64,000 bases of DNA from Faecalicoccus pleomorphus DSM 20574. Lineage in GTDB: Bacteria; Bacillota_I; Bacilli_A; Erysipelotrichales; Erysipelotrichaceae. This document shows, piece by piece, positions 35,654 through 43,076 of the stretch. The notes under the pieces are model-generated. The model did not search any database. It saw nothing but the letters and a program-made list of their open reading frames with translations, and had not been told where the DNA came from. The first letter of the stretch is position 1. Every line of letters starts with the position of its first letter. The stretch covers positions 186,001-250,000 of the forward strand of contig NZ_ATUT01000001.1 in NCBI RefSeq assembly GCF_000420345.1, given 5' to 3'. The translations under genes and the position numbers were made by a program.

Positions 35654-35664
35654 TTCACCACTCC

Positions 35665-36597
35665 TTAACTGACGCGTTTCCCTTTTAGATTTTGTCCTTG
35701 TCCATTGGCAAAATCCAGACCGGAAACAACCGGTTTTCCTTCCATTTGGCACTGTTGAATGATCAAAATGCCATGGTGAAGACTTAAACCAAAGCCTTGA
35801 TCCACTTTACCTAACCAAACAAAAGGCTCCTTAACTTCCTGTTGTTTATAATCTACTTTATAAACCTTAAACTTCTTGTGATTGACTTCAATGTAGCCTC
35901 CCGGCGCATGCGATAAAGCATTGATCTGACAAAGAATGGCTTCATCATCTTTGGAAAGATCGATCTTTTCATCTTCTTTTTCAATCTTGGCCGCAAAGGT
36001 TACCATTGATTCATCCTGTTCCACATAGTGTGCATCCTTAGAACAGATCGCATCATAATCTCTTATCAACAAGCGACTGGCCGCCAGTGCCATCTTTTCA
36101 AATAAGCCGGACGATGTTTCCATTGGCTCAATCACGATTTCCTCGGTATCAAAAACCGGTCCGGCATCCATAGCCGAAACCATCTTCATCAAAGACATGC
36201 CAGTCTTTTTTTCACCATCCCAGATGGCCCTTTGAATCGGCGCCGCCCCTCGATATTTTGGCAATATAGAACCATGAAGATTCACACAACCATAAACCGG
36301 TGCTTCTAAGATCACATCCGGTACGATTTGTCCAAATGCACAAGTCACGATCAGTTCCGGCTTGGCATCCAAAACAGCCTGATACTCCTCCTTGATACGA
36401 TATGGCTGGAACACAGGAATGTCATGATTCAAAGCACATTCCTTGACCGGCGAATAAGTAACCTTCTGCTTACGACCTACCTTTCGATCCGGCTGTGTCA
36501 CCACCAGTACGATATCGATACCAGCTTCTATCATATTTTCTAATACAGTACAGGCGATTTGCGGGGTTCCCATAAAAACGGTACGTACTTTTTTCAT
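35665..36597 (-). CDS. fmt: Methionyl-tRNA formyltransferase
   Basis: A 310-residue enzyme that formylates initiator Met-tRNA with 10-formyl-THF. Segments [14 protein letters not shown], the catalytic [24 protein letters not shown] and GMSLMKM are diagnostic; the C-terminal OB domain follows from about residue 205. GGAGG seven bases before ATG 36597 ([10 protein letters not shown]) is better than ATG 36603. A TATAAT (36625-36620, minus) lies just upstream. Confidence 0.96.
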   Translation of the reverse strand: MKKVRTVFMGTPQIACTVLENMIEAGIDIVLVVTQPDRKVGRKQKVTYSPVKECALNHDIPVFQPYRIKEEYQAVLDAKPELIVTCAFGQIVPDVILEAPVYGCVNLHGSILPKYRGAAPIQRAIWDGEKKTGMSLMKMVSAMDAGPVFDTEEIVIEPMETSSGLFEKMALAASRLLIRDYDAICSKDAHYVEQDESMVTFAAKIEKEDEKIDLSKDDEAILCQINALSHAPGGYIEVNHKKFKVYKVDYKQQEVKEPFVWLGKVDQGFGLSLHHGILIIQQCQMEGKPVVSGLDFANGQGQNLKGKRVS

Positions 36598-36646
36598 ATC
36601 CATTCCTCCAATCTTGGCTATTATACCCTATTTTTTTGAACTTGTG

Positions 36647-36675
36647 TTGCATTAAGAACAATATTTTGTTATAAT
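36647..36675 (+). promoter_or_regulatory. Promoter of rpsT
   Basis: TTGCAT (36647-36652) and TATAAT (36670-36675) are 17 bases apart, 33 bases before the rpsT start. Confidence 0.75.
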
Positions 36676-36707
36676 TCAAAAGCAATTTAAGTCAGGAGGT
36701 GCAAGCC

Positions 36708-36971
36708 ATGCCACAAATTAAATCGCAAAAGAAACGTGTTAAAACAAATAACAAAGCGCACAAATTAGTTGTATCCAAAAAAACGGCTTTAAAAACTTCC
36801 ATTAAAAAAGTTTTAGCTGCTGTAGAAGCTCAGGATAAAGAAGCAGCAGTTGCCGCATACAACGAATGTTGTTCAAAGCTTGATAAAGCTGTCGCTAAAG
36901 GCGTACATCATAAGAACTATGCCAGCCGACAGAAATCACGTTTGGCTACAGCTATCAACCATATTCAGTAA
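36708..36971 (+). CDS. rpsT: 30S ribosomal protein S20
   Basis: An 87-residue basic, all-helical S20. Its start MPQIKSQKKRVKTNNKA is the classic N-terminus, and it has the late HHKNYASRQKSRLA segment. AGGAGGTG precedes ATG 36708; an in-frame ATG at 36699 falls too near that site and is rejected. A single-gene unit convergent with holA. Confidence 0.96.
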   Translation: MPQIKSQKKRVKTNNKAHKLVVSKKTALKTSIKKVLAAVEAQDKEAAVAAYNECCSKLDKAVAKGVHHKNYASRQKSRLATAINHIQ

Positions 36972-36972
36972 A

Positions 36973-37004
36973 AAAAGTTTCCGCTTGGGAAACTCTTTTT
37001 TTTT
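36973..37004. terminator. Bidirectional terminator between rpsT and holA
   Basis: AGTTTCC pairs with GGAAACT around a five-base loop, with an A-run before and a T-run after. It serves rpsT on the plus strand and the holA operon on the minus strand. Confidence 0.88.
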
Positions 37005-37932
37005 ACATCCATTTTAAGATCATGTTCTCAAAACCTTCATCCTTATCGATACGCCCCATTTTCATTTCCTGATCCAATGTAGCCAAGGTTTCTAACTGAT
37101 CCAATAATTCCTCGCTGGTAAAAGATTGTGCCTTTTTCATATTGATCTGCACCCGATAAGGATGCGCCTTTAAAAACGAAGCGATCTCCTCTTTTGTCAT
37201 CGCCTGATCCATGCAAACTCGAACCTGAAATAAAAAGCGAACCTGTGATGCCAACAATCCGATGATTGCTACCGGCTCCATATTCTGTTTTCGAAAGTTT
37301 CGATAAAAAGCTAATAAACGAACCCCGTTTTTGGAAAACAGCGCATCTACCATCTTAAAAACATCGTTGACCGGCTCCGGCGTAACCAATGCTTGTACGT
37401 CTTCTAAATGAATCACATCTCCATACGTTTTTAATTTATAGATCTCTGAGTCAATTCGCATCGCATCCAGGCCGACTCTTTGACAAAACCATCGCAGAGC
37501 ATCCGCATCCATATGCAGCTGTTCTTTCTTGATATGCTCCTGAATATAGCTTCTCTGACTTTGTTCATCTAAGGCAATACAACTATACACTGTGGAAATT
37601 TCCATCAACTGTTTTACCGCTTTTTTTCTTTGATCCAGCTTGGCACTTTCACAAATCAAAACAAGAACATAGCCATCCTCCCCATTTCTTTTTAAAAACG
37701 ATTCAATGTCATAATGCGTGGTATTTTTCGACGACAGGAATGTACAATGCTCCAGACAGATCATCTTAGCCTCATCAAAGATGGAAATACTGTCCATCTC
37801 CTGCAGGACTTCCTCCTGTGTTTGCACCATTGCATCTAAACGCACGATATTTTGAATCTTGTGTTTTCTTTTTATCACATCTACCTTTTGATGAATACGA
37901 CTTGTATCATCACCAAATACGATATAGAACAT
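37003..37932 (-). CDS. holA: DNA polymerase III delta subunit
   Basis: A 309-residue clamp-loader subunit that opens the beta clamp. Weakly conserved, but the N-terminal FYIVFGDDTSRIHQKVDVIKRKH, the central segment VFKMVDALFSKN and the C-terminal LARK-like helices (LLASQVRFLFQVR) fit the family. It lies three bases after comEC, the standard comEA-comEC-holA arrangement, and ends at the rpsT terminator. Confidence 0.88.
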   Translation of the reverse strand: MFYIVFGDDTSRIHQKVDVIKRKHKIQNIVRLDAMVQTQEEVLQEMDSISIFDEAKMICLEHCTFLSSKNTTHYDIESFLKRNGEDGYVLVLICESAKLDQRKKAVKQLMEISTVYSCIALDEQSQRSYIQEHIKKEQLHMDADALRWFCQRVGLDAMRIDSEIYKLKTYGDVIHLEDVQALVTPEPVNDVFKMVDALFSKNGVRLLAFYRNFRKQNMEPVAIIGLLASQVRFLFQVRVCMDQAMTKEEIASFLKAHPYRVQINMKKAQSFTSEELLDQLETLATLDQEMKMGRIDKDEGFENMILKWM

Positions 37933-37934
37933 AT

Positions 37935-39863
37935 TTAAATCACCGAACCAATTATACCAAAAATATGATTCCCTGTTTGAAAAAAATGTAAACCATGAAA
38001 GCTGGAAATTTGTATCATCCCCGCATCTGCAGTATTCAGTGTATCAATGCCTGCTTTCTGTAAATTATTGAGTACCTCAAGATCGGGATGTCCGTATCGA
38101 TTGCCTTTTCCAGAAGAGATCAAAGCAAGTTGTGGATGCACGTGATACAAAAAGTCTGGTAAAGAACTGGTTTTAGAACCATGATGTCCTACTTTTAGAA
38201 TGTCGGCTTTTAGATTCGGATATTGGTGAAGCAACTGTTTTTCGATCATTCTTGAAGCATCGCCCATCCATAAATAGTTCTGATCATCATAAGTAAAATA
38301 AGAGATGATACTTTTATCGTTTTCTTCTTTCGCATCACGATTTTCCAACAGTGAATAAAACGGATACGAAACATTGATTTTTTGAAAAGGCTGCGTAATG
38401 ATCGTATCAATCTGTAAATGCTCCTTTAAAGTTTCAATGCCACCGATATGATCAAAGTCTTCATGAGTCAAAATAACCGTATCAATTCTGTTGATATGCT
38501 TCTTTTGAAGATATGGCAATACTACTTTTTCCATATTGTCCGGATGCATGATATTTTCTCCACAGTCAATCAATACGGCTGATCGCAAAAAAGGTTCTGT
38601 GATCAAAGTGCAGTCCGCCTGTCCGATGGAAAAGACCGTCACTCTAAAGAAAGGATCACAATATGGTAAAACAAAAGGCGCCAGCATCGTTGTGACCGAT
38701 AATAGTACAGTTATTCTCTGTTTGCGATAAAAAAGTAATCCAAAACAAGCGGTCAACCATACCAATAAAAATAAGAAACCGGCATCATAAAACCACGTAA
38801 AAGAAGGAAGAGCATTCGCAAATGCAGTCCAGTATGTTGAAATATCCACTGCCGGAAACCACAATCCAACACATGCCAGCAACAATACGATACCGCTCCA
38901 TTTATGCAGCCAGCTAAAACAAAGAAAGCTGAATCCATCAATTTCTTGAAAGTATAAAAATGAAAGTCCGAATAAAAGAAGCCTACGTACCAACCATCTT
39001 TGTACTGAGCCCGAACATAAAACGACTGTCAGTGAAAACAAAGACGGAAGAACAAAGGCAAAGGAAAGTGCTTTTTGCGGCATCAAAAGTAGAAATAAAA
39101 AGGTCGTACAGGCAAATTGATATTCCCAATCCTTAAAGAAATAACGAGAAATTTTCTGACAAATATAACGACATAAAGAGGCTGTAAAAACAAACATCAG
39201 GCCACATAAGAGTCCTATCAAGATCATGAATAGAGTTATCCCTGAAGACGATACAAACCGTTTCAAAGCTTTCTCTACAAAATAGAACAAAGCCATCAAT
39301 GGAAGCGATAAGCGCATGACTAAATCCGGTGTATCTTCCTTATAAATGCCATATAAAAATCCTTGTAAAGACGAAGAATGATGACGAATAAAACGATATA
39401 CATCACTGCGTAAAGACCTTCCCTTTTGAACCAGAGAATCTTTATGAACAATTCCCTGATAATAAATATCGGACGTCTGAAGATACTGTTCAAAGGAAAA
39501 TAACGAAAGATTATTCAAGGAATGCACACGTTTAAATTCTTTTATATAGTATTGATCACCATAATCTGCATCTTGAAGATCATATAAGAGAATCTTTGTT
39601 GTAGAATCCGAGGCAATCGCATAATTAGCCTTTATTTCCTCTACCACATACGTACCAGGTTTTGGCATTGTCGGCCGCATAGGATAAAAGCACAAAGAAA
39701 CTAGACATACCATTATCCAAAGTACAAGGATACCCAAATACTTTGTGTTAGTTGCACAAAACAAAAACAAACCACACACAAAGAGAATAAGTAGAAAGTA
39801 TATATCCTTTATTGCTAACGAAAGCCAGAAACCAACCGCAAGAAAGAACACATTCCTTTTCAT
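37935..39863 (-). CDS. comEC: ComEC/Rec2 DNA-uptake channel protein
   Basis: A 642-residue polytopic protein that carries single-stranded DNA across the membrane in natural transformation. An N-terminal pair of helices and OB-like region is followed by the Competence transmembrane core (about 180-410) and a C-terminal metallo-beta-lactamase domain with LTHEDFDHIGG, MGDASR and KVGHHGSKTS. It is shorter than the ~750-residue proteins of Bacillus, mostly in the N-terminal half. The core motif usually written as AISGLH is only partly kept (SSSGITLF). Its start overlaps comEA by four bases. Confidence 0.88.
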   Translation of the reverse strand: MKRNVFFLAVGFWLSLAIKDIYFLLILFVCGLFLFCATNTKYLGILVLWIMVCLVSLCFYPMRPTMPKPGTYVVEEIKANYAIASDSTTKILLYDLQDADYGDQYYIKEFKRVHSLNNLSLFSFEQYLQTSDIYYQGIVHKDSLVQKGRSLRSDVYRFIRHHSSSLQGFLYGIYKEDTPDLVMRLSLPLMALFYFVEKALKRFVSSSGITLFMILIGLLCGLMFVFTASLCRYICQKISRYFFKDWEYQFACTTFLFLLLMPQKALSFAFVLPSLFSLTVVLCSGSVQRWLVRRLLLFGLSFLYFQEIDGFSFLCFSWLHKWSGIVLLLACVGLWFPAVDISTYWTAFANALPSFTWFYDAGFLFLLVWLTACFGLLFYRKQRITVLLSVTTMLAPFVLPYCDPFFRVTVFSIGQADCTLITEPFLRSAVLIDCGENIMHPDNMEKVVLPYLQKKHINRIDTVILTHEDFDHIGGIETLKEHLQIDTIITQPFQKINVSYPFYSLLENRDAKEENDKSIISYFTYDDQNYLWMGDASRMIEKQLLHQYPNLKADILKVGHHGSKTSSLPDFLYHVHPQLALISSGKGNRYGHPDLEVLNNLQKAGIDTLNTADAGMIQISSFHGLHFFQTGNHIFGIIGSVI

Positions 39864-40339
39864 AGCGAAATCTGATTCTTAATGGCTTCAAACAGTTTAG
39901 GCCCAATCCCTTTGACGTTCATAATTTCTTCCAGCGTAGAAAACGGCTTTTCTTGACGATAAGCAATGATGCGATCGGCCATGGCCGGACCGATTCTATG
40001 CAGACGGCAAAGTTCTTCCTTGGAAGCAGAGTTTATTGAAATTAAATGCGCTGTTTCTTTTGAAGATGGAATCATGATCGTACTGTCCGGTTCCACATTT
40101 TCTAACAATGTCAAATTTTGTACGTCCGCTTCCTCGGTAAGTCCACCTGCTTCCTCAATGAGATCTTGTATTGTAGCTTCCCACTTGATGGAATAAATCC
40201 CTGGTTTGTTGACTTCTCCCTTTATCTCTGCTTTCTTGATCGTTGGTGCGACTAAATCCAAAGAAACCGGCTGATATCGATTCCAGTACGCAAAACAGAG
40301 ACAAAACACAAATAACAAAAAAAGAAGAGCTCTTTTCAT
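39860..40339 (-). CDS. comEA: ComEA-family DNA receptor
   Basis: A 159-residue protein with an N-terminal membrane anchor (ALLFLLFVFCLCFAYW), a short SLBB-like region (IKGEVNKPGIYSIKWEATIQDLIEEAGG) and a C-terminal tandem helix-hairpin-helix (SINSASKEELCRLHRIGPAMADRIIAYR, LEEIMNVKGIGPKLFEAIK). ComEA binds double-stranded DNA outside the membrane and passes it to ComEC. GGGTGAT site. No other competence gene is in the window. Confidence 0.92.
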   Translation of the reverse strand: MKRALLFLLFVFCLCFAYWNRYQPVSLDLVAPTIKKAEIKGEVNKPGIYSIKWEATIQDLIEEAGGLTEEADVQNLTLLENVEPDSTIMIPSSKETAHLISINSASKEELCRLHRIGPAMADRIIAYRQEKPFSTLEEIMNVKGIGPKLFEAIKNQISL

Positions 40340-40384
40340 AATATATCACCCTTCTTTTATATACGTATAAAATTTGAAAAACTA

Positions 40385-40870
40385 TTACTTTATACTTAAA
40401 ATTTTTACTTTATATGGTTCTTCGACACGTGTAACTGTTACTGTCTCTCCAACTTTGTGATCCAAAATAGCTTCAGCCAATGGCGTATTGTTGGAAAGCT
40501 TTCCGTTTAATGGGTCAGCTTCAATTGAACCTACGATAGAGAATGTGTTCTCTACATGATCCTGTAAATCTTCCAATGTCACAATCGATCCCAACTTCAC
40601 AACAGCATTTTTCTTCTTTTTCTTACCATCAGATTCTTCGATGATCTCCGCATTTTTGATCATTGTCTCCAATTCGCGAATACGAGCTTCTACCTGCGCC
40701 TGATGATCTCTGGCTGCATCGTAATCCGCGTTTTCCGACAAGTCCCCCTGTGCACGGGCTTCCTGTAGTTCAACGATGACCTGCTGACGGACATTTTGAA
40801 CTAGATTTTCATGCTCTTTGACAAGATCATTATACCCTTCCTGGGTGACATAAAATTTATCATTTTCCAT
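40385..40870 (-). CDS. greA: Transcription elongation factor GreA
   Basis: A 161-residue factor that rescues backtracked RNA polymerase. The N-terminal coiled coil has the acidic tip GDLSENADYDAARDHQAQVEARI, and the C-terminal FKBP-like domain has NGKLSNNTPLAEAILDHKVGE. AAGGAG site. It is preceded by its own extended -10 element and lies downstream of mltG. Confidence 0.96.
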   Translation of the reverse strand: MENDKFYVTQEGYNDLVKEHENLVQNVRQQVIVELQEARAQGDLSENADYDAARDHQAQVEARIRELETMIKNAEIIEESDGKKKKKNAVVKLGSIVTLEDLQDHVENTFSIVGSIEADPLNGKLSNNTPLAEAILDHKVGETVTVTRVEEPYKVKILSIK

Positions 40871-40898
40871 TGTTTATTCACTCCTTGATTGCATTGTG

Positions 40899-40904
40899 AT
40901 TATA
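40899..40904 (-). promoter_or_regulatory. Extended -10 element of greA
   Basis: The minus strand reads TGCTATAAT, a TGn-extended -10 element, about 30 bases before the greA ATG. It supports separate transcription of greA besides read-through from mltG. No -35 hexamer is needed or obvious. Confidence 0.55.
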
Positions 40905-40929
40905 GCATACCCACTGTTTTTTTCAATCC

Positions 40930-42018
40930 TTAATTCAAGATCAGACCCAGCTCTTCACAAATGCGCTGATGTTCCTCATACGTCTTGGAATAATACACCT
41001 TACCATCACCATGAATATCGGCCGCAAAAAATAAATACTCTGAAGATTCCGGTTCTAATACAGCAAGTAAGGCATCTCCTCCAGGATTTAAAATAGGTCC
41101 AACCGGCAGTCCGTTATTCAGATATGTATTATATGGAGAATCCACATCCGTTTGTGTTTCACAATCCTGTGGATCATCAAACTGATCATACAACGCATAG
41201 CACACAGTAACGCTGGATTCCAAACGCATATCCTGATTTAAACGGTTGTAGAAGACACCGGCAATCGCGGGCATATCTTGTTTAGTCCCGGACTCAAACT
41301 GAACGACACTGGCAAGTGTTACCAGTTCATGTACCGAGTAAGAGCTATTTTCAAAAGCTGATTTATGTTCTTCATAGAAAATATTAAACTGATCCAGCAT
41401 TGTACGTGTGATCGTATCCAGATCGGCATCATTCGCTAAGAAATATGTCTCCGGGAACAAATACCCTTCCAGCTTCACTTTATAGTTATCGTTGTTAAGA
41501 GCATCCGCATCCAAAAAGGCATAATCCTTTGACAATGTTTGAATATATTCGCTGTCATTCCACAAAGATAGAATCTCATCGGTGCTGTAAGATGGATACA
41601 GGCTGGAAATCGAAGCGGCTACTTCCTTGGCCCATGTTCCTTCCGGTACTGTCAATCGTTTTTCTTCCTGTTTGGCATTTTCCTGATTTCCGATGTACGA
41701 TAAGATCTCTATGGTGCTCATGCCATCGTTTAACTCAAATAGACCGGCATAATACTGATTCATTCCCGTAAAACGAGCATACAGCTTAGCTACGGAATCA
41801 GAGCGAATCAAGTGTTGTTCTTTTAATGAGGTCAAGACAGAATCAAAGGTTTCTCCTTCTGTGATTTCAAAAGAAATGACTTCTTCTCCATTTCCTACCG
41901 CTTCTAAATTTATGCGCACATAAATAAATGTACCAATACCGGCAATCCCCAGCAACAATACGATAACCAGCAGGATTCGAGGCCATAAAGCCTTTCGCTT
42001 TTTTCTTTGTTTAGGCAT
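40930..42018 (-). CDS. mltG: Endolytic murein transglycosylase MltG
   Basis: About 362 residues. A basic N-terminus (PKQRKKRK) leads into one transmembrane helix (LLVIVLLLGIAGIGTFIYV), a LysM-like region, then the YceG catalytic domain with the glutamate in LASVVQFESGTK and the late segment SPYNTYLNNGLPVGPILNPG. It cuts nascent glycan strands at the membrane to set their length. Start 42018 overlaps the DUF1292 gene by eight bases and has AGGA nearby; 42036 is the alternative. Confidence 0.92.
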   Translation of the reverse strand: MPKQRKKRKALWPRILLVIVLLLGIAGIGTFIYVRINLEAVGNGEEVISFEITEGETFDSVLTSLKEQHLIRSDSVAKLYARFTGMNQYYAGLFELNDGMSTIEILSYIGNQENAKQEEKRLTVPEGTWAKEVAASISSLYPSYSTDEILSLWNDSEYIQTLSKDYAFLDADALNNDNYKVKLEGYLFPETYFLANDADLDTITRTMLDQFNIFYEEHKSAFENSSYSVHELVTLASVVQFESGTKQDMPAIAGVFYNRLNQDMRLESSVTVCYALYDQFDDPQDCETQTDVDSPYNTYLNNGLPVGPILNPGGDALLAVLEPESSEYLFFAADIHGDGKVYYSKTYEEHQRICEELGLILN

Positions 42019-42265
42019 TTTCCTCGTCCTCGGCAAAGGTGTTGATCACTTCCTCTACCATTTCCCACTCTTCTTCGCTTTCAATCGGATATAAATTTCC
42101 CTGATCGTCATAACAGGAGGCAAATACTTCTTCTGTATCATGGTCAGCATCCTGAAAAACAACGTACTGTTTCTTTTTGTCTTCACTGTCAAAAGTAAAA
42201 AGAATAGTCATCTTTTTTTCATTTCCGTTTTCATCCTGTACATACAAACAATTTGAATCTAACAT
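42011..42265 (-). CDS. DUF1292 (YrzB-like) protein
   Basis: An 84-residue acidic protein, very rich in Glu and Asp, with the family pattern MTILFTFDSEDKKKQYVVFQD and VFASCYDDQGNLYPIESEEEWEMVEEVINTF. The function is not established. It sits in the conserved ireB-ruvX-DUF1292-mltG series. AAGGAAA before ATG 42265 sets the start. Confidence 0.88.
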   Translation of the reverse strand: MLDSNCLYVQDENGNEKKMTILFTFDSEDKKKQYVVFQDADHDTEEVFASCYDDQGNLYPIESEEEWEMVEEVINTFAEDEENA

Positions 42266-42299
42266 AATTTTGTTTCCTTTCCAAAAAAAATAGGGATGT

Positions 42300-42725
42300 T
42301 TAAACTCCCCCATTTTGTTGATCTAAATACCCTTGAAGAATCTCAACCGCTGCCAGCTGATCAATGATCTTCTTCCGCTTTTTTCGGGAAACATCACCTT
42401 CTAAAAGGATCCGCGTTGCACTGACTGTCGTCAAGCGCTCATCCCATAGGGTTACATCGTAACCCTCTTTCTTTAATTCTTCGGCAAACTGAATCGATAT
42501 CTCGGCCCGTGTGCCTATATCCCCATTCATATGCTTTGGTAAACCAAGCACGACTTTTTTAACTTGATTCTTTTCTAAAAGATCCAATACCTCATCAAAA
42601 CAGATATCATAATCTTCCGATGGAAAACGGATCGTTTTCAAGGTCCTTGCCACCAATCCTGTCGCATCACTGATCGCAACCCCACAAGTAACGCTTCCAA
42701 GATCCAAACCGATGATACGTGCCAT
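42300..42725 (-). CDS. ruvX: Holliday junction resolvase-like RuvX/YqgF
   Basis: A 141-residue RNase H-fold nuclease, linked to pre-16S rRNA 5' processing and possibly Holliday junctions. Key segments are IGLDLGSVTCGVAISD, VLGLPKHMNGDIG and LWDERLTTVSA; acidic residues for metal binding are kept. Its ATG overlaps the ireB stop (TAATG). Confidence 0.93.
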   Translation of the reverse strand: MARIIGLDLGSVTCGVAISDATGLVARTLKTIRFPSEDYDICFDEVLDLLEKNQVKKVVLGLPKHMNGDIGTRAEISIQFAEELKKEGYDVTLWDERLTTVSATRILLEGDVSRKKRKKIIDQLAAVEILQGYLDQQNGGV

Positions 42726-42976
42726 TATTTTTCCAAATATGCGCGAACCAGCTCTTCAATGATTTCATATCGTTCAATGCGCTGAATCAGATTACGCGCA
42801 TTTTTATGCGATGAAATATAAGCCGGATCGTTAGAAATCAAATAACCGGCAATCTGGTTCACCGAGTTATAACCACGTTCTTCCAACGCCTCAGAGACTT
42901 CACGCAAGACCCCCTTTATATTTTCTCGACGAATCTCTTCGGTAGTAAATGTCATAGTTTCTGTAATATCTTTCAT
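42725..42976 (-). CDS. ireB: IreB family regulatory phosphoprotein
   Basis: An 83-residue protein of the IreB (DUF965/YrzL) family: MTFTTEEIRRENIKGVLREV, LEERGYNSVNQIAGYLISNDPAYI and NARNLIQRIERYEI. In Enterococcus IreB is phosphorylated by the Ser/Thr kinase IreK on N-terminal threonines and affects cephalosporin resistance; the Thr-rich start (ITETMTFTTEE) is kept here. AAGGAG site before ATG 42976; the longer frame from 43075 lies in the alaS terminator. Confidence 0.92.
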   Translation of the reverse strand: MKDITETMTFTTEEIRRENIKGVLREVSEALEERGYNSVNQIAGYLISNDPAYISSHKNARNLIQRIERYEIIEELVRAYLEK

Positions 42977-43045
42977 ACTATCACACTCCTTGCTACGAGT
43001 AATTATACACGATTCAAAATAAAATGAAAACACAAACGATTCAAT

Positions 43046-43073
43046 AAAAAGGAGATTGGTGATCCCAATCCCC
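43046..43073 (-). terminator. Terminator of alaS
   Basis: On the minus strand GGGGATTGG pairs with CCAATCTCC (one G-T) around a short loop, then TTTTTATTG. It lies three bases past the alaS stop. Confidence 0.8.
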
Positions 43074-43076
43074 ACA

